Assembly: GCF_006517175.1 (NCBI RefSeq)
Contig: NZ_CP041186.1
Span: 2,259,001-2,323,000, forward strand
From: Persicimonas caeni
Lineage (GTDB): Bacteria > Myxococcota_A > Bradymonadia > Bradymonadales > Bradymonadaceae
Length of the DNA stretch: 64,000 nt
Direction: 5' to 3'
The position numbers and the translations under genes were made by a program. The notes beneath the pieces are model-generated. The model saw nothing but the letters and a program-made list of their open reading frames with translations. It had not been told where the DNA came from and ran no database searches. Below, piece by piece: positions 1-8,593 of the stretch (within the stretch, counting starts at the first letter, position 1; the number at the start of each line of letters is the position of its first letter).

Positions 1-2
1 AC

Positions 3-1721
3 ACCCTCGAGGGGCTCGAGCTCAACCTGCTCCACTTTGCCTCGCTGCTCCAGCAGGAGAACCTGCGCCTGAACATCGACGGCACGCCCAACCGGCGAAG
101 CCTGGTGCGCTTTGGCCGCGGGATCACCTTCCCCGGCGAATCGGGCGAGGCGGCCGACGACCTCGATCTCAACGACGCGGTCCAGCTCGACTACCTGACC
201 TTTTTGTTGGCGCTGAGCCTCGAGCTCGACTTCGTCGACAAACAGGACCAGTCGATCACGGGCAAGCAGGGACCGGTCGAAGAGTTCTTTTGCGCCGATC
301 CCGACGGGCGCAACCGCATGCTATCGAGCGCGTTCCGCGGGCTGAAATACTGGAGCGAGGTCGAGAGCCTCTCTCTGACGCGCGCAGGTGGGCCGGCCGA
401 CTCCGAGGAGCACTTCTCGCAGTTCGAGCCCACCGGCGAACCCTTTATCGGAGCGCGCGGCTACGTGCTCTCGGTGCTCAAGCGCGCTCGACTGGGCCAA
501 TGGACCCCGGTCGAGGCGATGATCGACCTGTGCGCACAGCTCGACAAGAGCTATCTGCCGCGGGCGCTGAGCAAGACCGAGCCGCCCGTCGAGCCGCGAC
601 GCTATATCGAAGCGGTGCTCCGACGCGGCCTGATCTGGCTGGGCGTCATCGAATTTGGTGAGAGTGACGACGGCGTCGAGATGATGCGGGTGACCCCGCG
701 CGGCGCGAAGTTGCTGGGCGTCAAAATCGAGCGCGAGGAGACCGACGCCGGTCCCCCTCCGTCCGAATGCATGGTCGTCCAGCCCAACTTCGAGGTGATG
801 CTCTTCCTCGATCCGGCGCCCCTGGAGATCGTCTACCGACTCTACCAGGTCGGCCAGCGCGAGAAGCTCTCCGAGCGCGTGGCCAACTTCAAGTTGACCG
901 CCGAGACCGTCCAGCGCGGTCTAGGGATGGGATTGAGCGCCGACGAGATCGTGGAGACGCTCAACAAGTTCAGCCACGCTCCGGTGCCCGACACCGTCGC
1001 CTTCCAGATCCGCGATTGGGAGCGCGTGCACCGCAAGCTCGAGTTGTTCGCCAACGGCGTGCTCATCCGCCATCCGGACCCCGACAAGCTTGACCTAGTG
1101 ATCGGCCAGCTTCGCCACGAGCAGCGTGGCAAAGACTTCGTGTCGTATCGCCTCGGCCCCGAGTCGGCCTTTTTGCCCGACAGCAATCCGGCCGGACTCG
1201 AGCGACTCGTCGAGCAACAAGACGGCGTGCTCATCGACTATCTGGGCGACATTCCGCCCAGCCTGTACTTCGTCGATATGCTCGAGGTGATGATCGATCC
1301 GCTCGAGACCGACATCGTCACCCTGAGCGAGCTCGACAAGATCGGCACGCAGCTCGAGGACAGCACCCCGCGCTCGCGTTTTTACAAGATCGAGGTCGGC
1401 AAGAGCGCCCGTCGCTGGCCCGACAACACCCTCGATCATATCGTCAAGTTCTTGGACGCACGCACCGACGGCGGCATCCCTCCCGCTCAGGCCCTCAAGC
1501 TTCGCAGCTTGCTCGACAAGCCGCTCGAGGTCGCCATGTCGAGCGGCGTGACGGTCATCGTGCTCGAAAACGCCGAGATCGCCGATCGCTTCGCTCAAAT
1601 CCCCGAGTGTGACCCGCTCATCGAGCGTCGCCTGGGCGACGTCGCCTTCTCCATCAAGAAAGGGCACGAAGACGAGCTCAACGAAATGCTCGAAGAGCTG
1701 GGGATCGAGCTGATCGAATAG
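3..1721 (+). CDS. Helicase-associated (XPB/Ssl2 N-terminal-like) domain protein, 5' partial
   Basis: The frame is open from the window edge (first whole codon at 3) to TAG at 1719-1721, so the N-terminus lies outside; the first ATG seen, at 105, need not be the start. A stretch beginning VVQPNFEVMLFLDP, then LTAETVQRGLGMGLSADEI and PVPDTVAFQIRDW, matches the pattern of the helicase-associated domain found at the C-terminus of XPB-like proteins (PF13625 type). That domain usually accompanies DNA helicases, but no Walker motif is visible in the part present. The C-terminal 100 residues are acidic. The symporter gene follows after 5 bp, so the two are probably cotranscribed. The precise role is unknown. 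Confidence 0.7.
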   Translation, partial: TLEGLELNLLHFASLLQQENLRLNIDGTPNRRSLVRFGRGITFPGESGEAADDLDLNDAVQLDYLTFLLALSLELDFVDKQDQSITGKQGPVEEFFCADPDGRNRMLSSAFRGLKYWSEVESLSLTRAGGPADSEEHFSQFEPTGEPFIGARGYVLSVLKRARLGQWTPVEAMIDLCAQLDKSYLPRALSKTEPPVEPRRYIEAVLRRGLIWLGVIEFGESDDGVEMMRVTPRGAKLLGVKIEREETDAGPPPSECMVVQPNFEVMLFLDPAPLEIVYRLYQVGQREKLSERVANFKLTAETVQRGLGMGLSADEIVETLNKFSHAPVPDTVAFQIRDWERVHRKLELFANGVLIRHPDPDKLDLVIGQLRHEQRGKDFVSYRLGPESAFLPDSNPAGLERLVEQQDGVLIDYLGDIPPSLYFVDMLEVMIDPLETDIVTLSELDKIGTQLEDSTPRSRFYKIEVGKSARRWPDNTLDHIVKFLDARTDGGIPPAQALKLRSLLDKPLEVAMSSGVTVIVLENAEIADRFAQIPECDPLIERRLGDVAFSIKKGHEDELNEMLEELGIELIE

Positions 1722-1726
1722 ACCTC

Positions 1727-2992
1727 ATGACGACCAGTCCCGACTCAGCTTGGTACAAGCAGCTCCACTGGCAGATCTTCATCGGTCTGCTGGTGGCGCT
1801 CGTTTATGGACTGGTCGTACGTGGGGCCGTCGATCCGAGCCAATTCGAGAGCTATCGCGCTCCGTTCAGCTTCGTGGGCGAGTTGTTCATTCGCCTGCTC
1901 AAGCTGATCATCATCCCGCTGATTCTGACCAGCGTCGTCACCGGCATCCAGAGCCTCAAGGAACCCTCCGAGCTCGGTCGGCTAGGCGTGTTTACCGTCG
2001 GCTACTACCTGATGACCACCCTGCTCGCCGTCACGGTGGGCATCGGCGTGGTCAACGTGCTCCAGCCGGGCAAGGGCCTCAACCTGAGCGCCCCCGAAGA
2101 CGGAGGACTCGAGCCGACACCGCTGAGCGAAGTCTTCCTGAATATCGTGCCCGAAAACCTCTTCGGAGCGTTCGCCGCCGGCGACATGCTGCCGACGATC
2201 TTCGTGGCGATCTTGACCGGCCTGGCGATCTTGGCCGCAGGCGAGCGTGCTTCGCTCATCCGTAAATTCTTCACCCAGGCCAACGATCTGGTCTTGATGG
2301 TCACCGACTGGATCATGGCCACCGCGCCGGTGGGCGTGGCGGCCTTGTTCGTGAGCACCCTGCTCGACCCAAAGCTGGGCGACTTGGCGACCTTCTTCGG
2401 CGACATGGGCATCTACATGGTGTCGGTGGTCGGCGGGCTCGCCATCCACGCGTTCGTTATCCTTCCGCTCATCCTCCTGCTCATCGCGCGCATCCAGCCG
2501 TTCTTCTATCTGAGCGCGCTCGCCCCGGCGCTCCTGACCGCCTTTTCGACCGCCTCGAGCTCGGCGACCTACCCGGTCACCCACGAGTGCGTCACCGAGC
2601 GCGCCAAAGTCGACCGCAAAGCCGCCGACTTCGTGCTGCCGCTGGGCGCGACCATCAACATGGACGGCACCGCGCTGTACGAGGCGGTCGCTGCGGTCTT
2701 TATCGCCAACGCGCTCGGCTTCGACCTGACTTTTGCCCAGCAACTCATCATCGTGTTGACCGCCACCTTGGCCGCCATCGGCGCGGCGGGTGTGCCCAGC
2801 GCGGGCCTGGTCACCATGATCATCGTGCTCGAGAGCGTCGGGCTGCCGGGCACCGGTTATGCGCTGGTGGTCGCCGTCGACCGCATCCTCGACATGTGCC
2901 GCACGTCGGTCAACGTGTGGGGTGACAGTGTGGGCGCGGCGGTCGTCGGCCGGTTCATGAGCCCCAACCGAGCAGACGTCGCCAGCGGATGA
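1727..2992 (+). CDS. Dicarboxylate/amino acid:cation symporter (SDF/DAACS family)
   Basis: A 421-aa integral membrane protein of normal family length. It has the family hallmarks in order: a serine-rich re-entrant loop (STASSSATYPVT), the TM7 motif with NMDGTA, the second re-entrant loop with AAGVPSAG, and TM8 with DMCRTSVNVWGDS, which contains the Asp/Arg/Asn residues that contact substrate and cation in GltPh-type transporters. It should import C4-dicarboxylates, glutamate or aspartate with Na+ or H+; substrate cannot be fixed from sequence. Starts ATG 5 bp after the upstream stop and overlaps the next gene by 4 bp (ATGA), indicating translational coupling. Confidence 0.93.
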   Translation: MTTSPDSAWYKQLHWQIFIGLLVALVYGLVVRGAVDPSQFESYRAPFSFVGELFIRLLKLIIIPLILTSVVTGIQSLKEPSELGRLGVFTVGYYLMTTLLAVTVGIGVVNVLQPGKGLNLSAPEDGGLEPTPLSEVFLNIVPENLFGAFAAGDMLPTIFVAILTGLAILAAGERASLIRKFFTQANDLVLMVTDWIMATAPVGVAALFVSTLLDPKLGDLATFFGDMGIYMVSVVGGLAIHAFVILPLILLLIARIQPFFYLSALAPALLTAFSTASSSATYPVTHECVTERAKVDRKAADFVLPLGATINMDGTALYEAVAAVFIANALGFDLTFAQQLIIVLTATLAAIGAAGVPSAGLVTMIIVLESVGLPGTGYALVVAVDRILDMCRTSVNVWGDSVGAAVVGRFMSPNRADVASG

Positions 2993-5391
2993 CCGAGTCG
3001 TACCCGAGCGCCCTGCCCCAGCAGGCCAGTCGACGCAGGGGCGTCCGAATCAGCTTCATTCTGGCAATTTGTGTGGGGATGCTCGCCACGCTGTTTGCGG
3101 CCGGATACCTGGTGCGCACCCCGCTGGTCGTCGGACCGACGGTGCGCGCCAAGCTGACGGCGCTCGCCGAGCGCCACGACGTCAACCTTCGGATCAACAC
3201 ATTTCGGCCTCACGGACTGCTGGGGGTGCGCTTCGAGCAGGTCCAGTTGGTCGCCCGACGCGGCGCTTATCTGGTCGAAGCCGATCTCGACGCCGTCGAC
3301 GTCACGCCCTCCTTGGCACAACTGCTCGACGGCCTTCGCGTCCACCCAAACTCCATCGACGTCGACGGCGGGCGCGTTCGCATCACACGTGCGCCGGCGT
3401 CGCCCCAACCCGAGCCCGAGCCGACGAAGCAACCTGCCAAGCCCAGCGCCTCGTCCGCGAGTAAGTCAGTCGCCCCGGCAGCCCCGGTGGCTCGCAAGAC
3501 ACGCGCGGTGCTCCACGATGTGTCGGTGTCGGTTCACCCCGCGCCCCTGCCGAGCACCACGCGGCCGCTTGTCTTGCACCGCGCCGAGTTCCTGCTGACG
3601 ACCGGCGCCGGTTCCACGCTCGAGTTTCGCCACGGCTACGGCCAGCTGCCAGACGCGACGCCCTTCGGCATGCGGCGTTTAGCTGGCGACAATGCGGGCG
3701 CCGGGGCCGCTAACGGAGCGAGCACCTACGTGCTCGAACCCGAGCAGCCCACACGGGTCGACCGATGGGTCGCCACCGGGCTTCCGCTGGGCATGGAGGT
3801 CTCCGAGATCACGATGTGCCCGCAGTGCCAACCTGCCACCGTCGAGTTGGGCGGGCTCCAATTCGTCGGACCTGCCGGAATCTCCGCCGAGAGCCGCGCC
3901 ATGCGGCTGTCGGCGAGCACCAGTGAAGTGCGCGTGAGCCTAGACGACCTTGATGTCGACACGCGGCGCACGCCTCTGCCGTACCGCCTCGAAAATTTCG
4001 AGGCCGTTCACGACAGCGAGACCAAAACGACGATTGTCCAAGGCGACGTGCGCGACGCCGACCGGGGCCTCGCCTCGTTCGCGTCGAACTGGTCGGGTCA
4101 ATGGGGCGTTCTGGAGACGCGCGTTCAATTGAGCGAGTTTCAGACCGCGCCCATCTGGCCAACCCTCGGCCTCGACGACCACGCCGGCGGCGGTGTGCAT
4201 AGCGGCAAGATCGAGGCGAGCTACGAGCCCTGGCTCGATCTCGTCGAGCTCGACGTCGACTTGAACACCCGCTCGATGACCCTCGACCTGCCGATGGTCA
4301 CCGGTGAGCCGCTCGAGTTTGGCCGCGTCGGCCTCGAACTCGTGGCGGCGTTCCAGCCGCGTGCGCGCACCGTCAGTATCTCGTCGGGCAAGGCGGCATT
4401 GGGCGAGGCCGACCCCATCGACTTTGGCGGCTACGCCCTCGACGCCGGGCGCGGGTGGGTCTTCGAGACCTTCGCGCTCGCCGAAGATCTGCACCCGCAG
4501 CGGCTGCGAGACGGCCTGCCGCCGAGCCTCGCCAAATTGGCACGCGGCACGGAGTTCGACGGCGAGTTCGGCTTCGGCATCTACAGCGCCGGGCACACAG
4601 CCTTCCCCGAGAGCATCGAGCTGACGGTCGACTTTAGCGGCGAGGTCGAGGTCAAAGGTGACTCGAGCCACGCCGACGTCCTCGCCCTTGCCGCCGACGG
4701 TCCGCCGTCGATCGATCTGCCGGGCACCCTGGCCCGTAACGTCGAGCTGGACCGCTGGGTCGATTACGACACCCTGCCCGAGCACGTCCCGCAGGTGCTC
4801 ACCGCCGCCGAGGACGCCAAATTCTTCAGCCACGACGGCTTCGACTGGCGAGGGCTTCGCCGCGCGCTCGTCCACAACGTCAAAGAAGGCGGCATCGTGC
4901 GCGGCGGCAGCACACTGAGCCAGCAACTCTCCAAGAACCTCTTTCTGGACCACGAGCGCACGCTCGCCCGCAAGCTCCAGGAGGCCTACGTCACCTGGCG
5001 CCTCGAATCCGAGTTGAGCAAAAAGCGCATCCTCGAGTTGTACATGAATATGGTCGAGTGGGGCCCGAACCTGCGTGGTCTCAAGCAAGCCGCCCGGCGC
5101 TATTTCGACATCCCGCCCGAGGAGTTGAGCGTGCCGCAGGTGGCGCTGTTGGCCTCGGTGCTTCCGGGCCCGTCGCTCTTCGGCCAGCAAGTTTTGTCAG
5201 GGTACCTGCCGTCGTCGCGCGTCGAGAAGATCGAGCATATCTTGTCGAACCTGCGCTTCTTGAAGGTCATCTCGGGCCGCGAGTACCGCAAGATGTACGC
5301 AGGTGCCCAACGGGGCGAGATTGGCGGGCTCGAATTGCAGGTGTGCGACGATGATGGCAAGGCGCCGGAGGGCACGCCGGAGTGCCCTTGA
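2989..5391 (+). CDS. GT51 peptidoglycan glycosyltransferase with large periplasmic N-terminal region
   Basis: 800 aa. An N-terminal membrane anchor (about residues 20-45) is followed by some 540 residues with a proline/alanine-rich linker (about 140-165) and beta-rich sequence resembling AsmA-like periplasmic proteins, then a complete GT51 domain from about residue 590. The lipid II polymerase motifs are present: AAEDAKFFSHDGFDW with the catalytic Glu (about 607-620), GGSTLSQQLSKN, RKLQEAY and SKKRILELYMN. No transpeptidase domain follows, so it resembles a monofunctional MtgA-type enzyme attached to a long envelope module. Start overlaps the symporter stop (ATGA). Confidence 0.88.
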   Translation: MTESYPSALPQQASRRRGVRISFILAICVGMLATLFAAGYLVRTPLVVGPTVRAKLTALAERHDVNLRINTFRPHGLLGVRFEQVQLVARRGAYLVEADLDAVDVTPSLAQLLDGLRVHPNSIDVDGGRVRITRAPASPQPEPEPTKQPAKPSASSASKSVAPAAPVARKTRAVLHDVSVSVHPAPLPSTTRPLVLHRAEFLLTTGAGSTLEFRHGYGQLPDATPFGMRRLAGDNAGAGAANGASTYVLEPEQPTRVDRWVATGLPLGMEVSEITMCPQCQPATVELGGLQFVGPAGISAESRAMRLSASTSEVRVSLDDLDVDTRRTPLPYRLENFEAVHDSETKTTIVQGDVRDADRGLASFASNWSGQWGVLETRVQLSEFQTAPIWPTLGLDDHAGGGVHSGKIEASYEPWLDLVELDVDLNTRSMTLDLPMVTGEPLEFGRVGLELVAAFQPRARTVSISSGKAALGEADPIDFGGYALDAGRGWVFETFALAEDLHPQRLRDGLPPSLAKLARGTEFDGEFGFGIYSAGHTAFPESIELTVDFSGEVEVKGDSSHADVLALAADGPPSIDLPGTLARNVELDRWVDYDTLPEHVPQVLTAAEDAKFFSHDGFDWRGLRRALVHNVKEGGIVRGGSTLSQQLSKNLFLDHERTLARKLQEAYVTWRLESELSKKRILELYMNMVEWGPNLRGLKQAARRYFDIPPEELSVPQVALLASVLPGPSLFGQQVLSGYLPSSRVEKIEHILSNLRFLKVISGREYRKMYAGAQRGEIGGLELQVCDDDGKAPEGTPECP

Positions 5392-5400
5392 GCACGCGCC

Positions 5401-6165
5401 TCACCGAGCCTGCAACCGCACACGCACCAGCAAATCGTGCAGGCGCTCTTTGGCGTCGGCCTCGGGCGTCTCGCGCAGCTCACTCGCCTCGTGTTCCTTC
5501 TCGAGACGCTCGATGAGTTCGAGCACGTAGTCGCGGTGCTTGTCGATGCTCGACGGGTCGAGCTGCATCTTCTCGGTGCCCGCCTGCTTGGCCTCGATCA
5601 GGTCGAGCAAGTCGGGGCGGTTGTACTTGGCGGCGAGCGTCGTCAGGTCGGTCTCGACCTCGCCGGTACGCATCAGGTGAATGCCGGAGAAGCAGCCGCG
5701 ATAGGCGTACAACAGCGCCTTGAGGCGCCGACTCTCCTCGAACCCCTCCCAGCGCGAGCGAGCAAACCCCAGATAGTGGTGGGCGTGGTGGCGAGTGATG
5801 CAGTCGCCGGCGATCTCTTTGAGCTCGTCGAACGCGTCGCCGCCCTCGATGAGGTGCGGCGAAAAGACCTGCTCGAGCACCATCGCGTTCTTGTTGAGCA
5901 GCAGCTCGATGAACTTCTTGAGGTCGTGCGTGACCACGTCGAGCTCCCGGCCCTCCAGGTCGTGCATGACGTCGACCGTATCACGCCTCGCCCGCAACCC
6001 CACGACATCCTCGAGCGGCAGCACATGTGCCCCGCGCACGTCATAATCCGAGTCTCCCGACGGAAACCCGTACATATGCGCTCCGCTCAACACCGCGAAG
6101 AAGATCGGATACGGATGCTCGTCAACTTGCCGCTCCAACCAACCGAAATCATATGACTTTTGCAT
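5401..6165 (-). CDS. RlaP-like predicted nucleotidyltransferase (pol beta superfamily)
   Basis: 254 aa. The N-terminus carries the nucleotidyltransferase signature SGAHMYGFPSGDSDYDVRG, with the paired Asp residues that bind metal, then RELDVVTHDLKKFIELLL, the usual position of the third acidic residue. This arrangement is typical of the YcgL/RlaP family (PF10127 type), named for association with RNA ligases; a biological substrate is not established. The C-terminal 130 residues are mostly helical. Convergent with the GT51 gene (9 bp apart). A second, diverged family member lies 265 bp upstream on the same strand, separated by repeats. Confidence 0.85.
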   Translation of the reverse strand: MQKSYDFGWLERQVDEHPYPIFFAVLSGAHMYGFPSGDSDYDVRGAHVLPLEDVVGLRARRDTVDVMHDLEGRELDVVTHDLKKFIELLLNKNAMVLEQVFSPHLIEGGDAFDELKEIAGDCITRHHAHHYLGFARSRWEGFEESRRLKALLYAYRGCFSGIHLMRTGEVETDLTTLAAKYNRPDLLDLIEAKQAGTEKMQLDPSSIDKHRDYVLELIERLEKEHEASELRETPEADAKERLHDLLVRVRLQAR

Positions 6166-6175
6166 GGGGAGTCTC

Positions 6176-6434
6176 TTAGGGTTGCTTAGGGTTACTTAGG
6201 GTTGCTTAGGGTTACTTAGGGTTACTTAGTACTACTTGGTCACTTTCGGTGAACCCGCCCTGGAGCGGCCCAGAACCACGATCGCTTCGGCGTCATTCTT
6301 CCATGATGCGCACCGGCATCGCTGTCAGAATGCCTTCTCGCGCTCGTGGCCCTGGTCTCGCTCAGGTGCGGGCCACGAAATTGACCAAGTAGTATTAGGG
6401 TTACTTAGGGTTACTTAGGGTTACTTAGGGTTAC
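6176..6434. repeat. Two period-10 TTAGGGTTRC arrays flanking an insertion
   Basis: Five copies of the 10-bp unit TTAGGGTTRC run from 6176 to 6225 and four copies of TTAGGGTTAC from 6395 to 6434, with a 165-bp inverted-repeat element between them. The right array supplies the TAA stop of the adjacent minus-strand gene. The period is exactly 10, about one helical turn, so it is not the 6-bp telomeric repeat despite the shared TTAGGG. A third array lies at 54741-54898. Confidence 0.9.
6230..6394. mobile_element. 165-bp MITE-like element with 13-bp perfect terminal inverted repeats
   Basis: TACTACTTGGTCA at 6230-6242 is the exact reverse complement of TGACCAAGTAGTA at 6382-6394. The interior has no plausible gene. 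It sits inside a period-10 repeat array that resumes directly on both sides, as expected of an insertion into a pre-existing array. No transposase is present, so a non-autonomous element is inferred from structure alone. Confidence 0.6.
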
Positions 6435-7363
6435 TTAGTCTCCCATCCATCGACGGCCCACCGCCTCGCCTCAACAAGATAATCATTCGCGCGCTCGTAA
6501 TCAGGTCGTTCGGGCAAATCGGTCGCCTCGAACACCTCGTCGAAGCGCTTGTGCAGGTCCAGTCGCCACTTGTCGACCTCCGGCCAGGGCATCTCGCCGT
6601 CTTTGATGGCGATCAAGCGCCCGCGCCACTGCTCGACGTCGACCGGCACGAAGCCCTCCTCGAGGATGGTGATCCCCGAGATGAGCAGCCGGATCAGGTG
6701 CATGGCGTGCTTGGTCTTGATCTCGCTGGTCTTCTCGAAGCGCCGGTTGAGCTTCTTGAACTGCGAGAGCACGTAGCGGTTGTAGGTCTGGTAGACGAGC
6801 TGCGACAAGAAGATATGCCGCATGTCCAACAGCTCCTGGGCCACCGGATGCACGTGCTCGACGACCGGCGTGTACAGGCACTCCAAGATATTCGGGTTGG
6901 CCTTGAGCGCGAGGCGCAAAAACTTCTGCAGCTCCCAGTACACCTCGTCGGTCGCCTTGTCCTCGAGCTGCTCGGGCACGCCGTAGAGCGACCAGTGCAG
7001 CCTGGCCGGCGGCAGGTAGATGCCGCGCCGGTCGACGTCCGACTCCTCGTGAGCCAGCCCGTAGGCCTCCGAGCCGACGATGCACCGGTAGATGACTGTG
7101 CGCCGCAGGCTGTCTTCGCCCTCGGGATGCTCGGCCTGCTCCCAGTCGGGCCGGTGGAAGTGGCTCAAGATGGCCAGATCGTCGCGTGCGACGGTCGCCT
7201 CGGCCCCGTCGGTAAAGCGAATTCGGTAGTCGCCGCCCTTCTCGTGCGGGTTACGCACGACTTGAGCGACCGCGCCCTCGGGGCGCTCGCGCGGGCCGGC
7301 CTTCGTGGGCGTCCTCAAGACGACCTTCGTGCCGACGGGCAAGATTTTGTGGACGTTTTGCAT
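6431..7363 (-). CDS. RlaP-like nucleotidyltransferase with N-terminal small beta-barrel-like domain
   Basis: 310 aa. Residues 1-70 (VGTKVVLRTP, then YRIRFTDGAEATVARDDL) look like an SH3/KOW-type small beta-barrel absent from the neighbouring paralogue. The catalytic signature VGSEAYGLAHEESDVDRRG follows at about 93-111, then ELQKFLRLALKANPNILECL, the usual continuation in this branch of the family. It belongs to a different sub-branch from the gene at 5401, so the pair is not a recent duplication. Function is predicted nucleotidyl transfer to an unknown, possibly RNA, substrate. The MFS gene ends 9 bp upstream on the same strand. Confidence 0.83.
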   Translation of the reverse strand: MQNVHKILPVGTKVVLRTPTKAGPRERPEGAVAQVVRNPHEKGGDYRIRFTDGAEATVARDDLAILSHFHRPDWEQAEHPEGEDSLRRTVIYRCIVGSEAYGLAHEESDVDRRGIYLPPARLHWSLYGVPEQLEDKATDEVYWELQKFLRLALKANPNILECLYTPVVEHVHPVAQELLDMRHIFLSQLVYQTYNRYVLSQFKKLNRRFEKTSEIKTKHAMHLIRLLISGITILEEGFVPVDVEQWRGRLIAIKDGEMPWPEVDKWRLDLHKRFDEVFEATDLPERPDYERANDYLVEARRWAVDGWETK

Positions 7364-7372
7364 AATAAAACC

Positions 7373-8554
7373 TCACTCACGCAAGGTAGCGGCGACGACC
7401 ACGACCAACAAGGCCGCCAACCCCGCGGCTCCCCAGAAGACGCCCTCATAGCTCCATGCGGCGTACAAGACCCCGGCGGCGACCGGCCCGGTGGTCTGAC
7501 CGATGCGGTAGACCGTGCCGTTGAGCGCCATGAATGCGCCGCGGTACTCGATGGGGGCGAGCCCGGCCAACAAGGTCTGCACCGACGGGATGTTTAGGCC
7601 CTGGGCGGCGCCGTACACCAGCGACGGCACGACCATCCACCACGCCGAGGGCATATACGGGAGCATCGCCATGGCGGCGACGTAGAGCACGATGGAGGCG
7701 TAGATGAGCCCCGTGGCGCTGAACCGGCGAGTGAGCGCCTCGAGGTTCGCGCTGACCAAGAAGGTCGTGATCGACGCCGACGAAATCACCAGGCCGATGG
7801 CGAACGAGTCGATGGCGAAGCGGTCGTCGAGCAACAGCGGCACGAAGGTCAGGTACGGGCCGAACAAGATGGCAAAGACGGCAAAGCTGACCAAGAAGAT
7901 GCCCACCACCTGCCGGTTCTTCAGCCCGCGGGTGACCTGAGCCAGGTACTCTTTGAAGTGGGCGTTGACCTCCGGCTCGGGGTTGTCGAGGCGAAACAGC
8001 ACGAAGAGCCCCACCGGAATGGCCACGATGGGCAGCGCGAACGGGTAGTGCCAGCCGAGCATGGCCAGCGCGCCGCCGATGGCGGGGTAGGCGGCGGTGC
8101 CGATGCTCAAGACGCTCGCGTTATAGCCCATCGCCGCGGTGCGCTCGTTGCCCGCGAAGATGTCTCCGATCAGCGTCAGGTTGAGCGCGCCCAAGGACGC
8201 CGCGCCCATCCCCTGCAAGAGCCGAAGCCCGAGCAACAACTCGAAGTCGCGCGCGAACGCGCACGCCGTTCCGGCCACGCCGAACAAAAAGAGCGACGGC
8301 ACCAGGATGCGCTTGCGGCCGATGCGGTCGGACAAGAAGCCCAGAACGGGCGTCAGAATAACCCCGGAGAGGTAGTAGAAGGTGATCAGCAGCCCGGTCT
8401 GCTCGGGGGCGACGTCGAGCGCCTCGGCGACCTTCGGAAAGACGGGCGTGATCGACGACACGCCCATGACCGCGCTCAGGGTGATACCGAAGATGATGTG
8501 CAGCCGGGGATCTTTTAGGACCCGCCGGCCGGCGGGCTTTGCTTCTCGAGTCAT
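7373..8554 (-). CDS. MFS transporter, drug:H+ antiporter-like
   Basis: 393 aa from ATG 8554, with 12 predicted hydrophobic segments. Motif A is visible as GFLSDRIGRKRIL between TM2 and TM3. Overall pattern fits the 12-TM drug/metabolite efflux branch (Bcr/TetA/AraJ-like). An in-frame GTG at 8593 would add 13 hydrophilic residues; the ATG is preferred because a GAAGG sequence lies about 10 bp upstream. It may be cotranscribed with the VWA lipoprotein ending 40 bp upstream and with the nucleotidyltransferase 9 bp downstream. Substrate is unknown. Confidence 0.85.
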   Translation of the reverse strand: MTREAKPAGRRVLKDPRLHIIFGITLSAVMGVSSITPVFPKVAEALDVAPEQTGLLITFYYLSGVILTPVLGFLSDRIGRKRILVPSLFLFGVAGTACAFARDFELLLGLRLLQGMGAASLGALNLTLIGDIFAGNERTAAMGYNASVLSIGTAAYPAIGGALAMLGWHYPFALPIVAIPVGLFVLFRLDNPEPEVNAHFKEYLAQVTRGLKNRQVVGIFLVSFAVFAILFGPYLTFVPLLLDDRFAIDSFAIGLVISSASITTFLVSANLEALTRRFSATGLIYASIVLYVAAMAMLPYMPSAWWMVVPSLVYGAAQGLNIPSVQTLLAGLAPIEYRGAFMALNGTVYRIGQTTGPVAAGVLYAAWSYEGVFWGAAGLAALLVVVVAATLRE

Positions 8555-8593
8555 GAGGGCCTTCGGCCGGTCGTGGGGCGCTTCGCGCCACAC

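Noticed and set aside
5437-6156. Plus-strand frame opposite the first nucleotidyltransferase
   Set aside because: The minus strand carries the nucleotidyltransferase signature; the plus frame has no recognisable feature.
6176-6434. TTAGGG arrays as a telomere or chromosome end
   Set aside because: Period is 10, not 6; arrays are internal, short, and found in both orientations next to ordinary genes.
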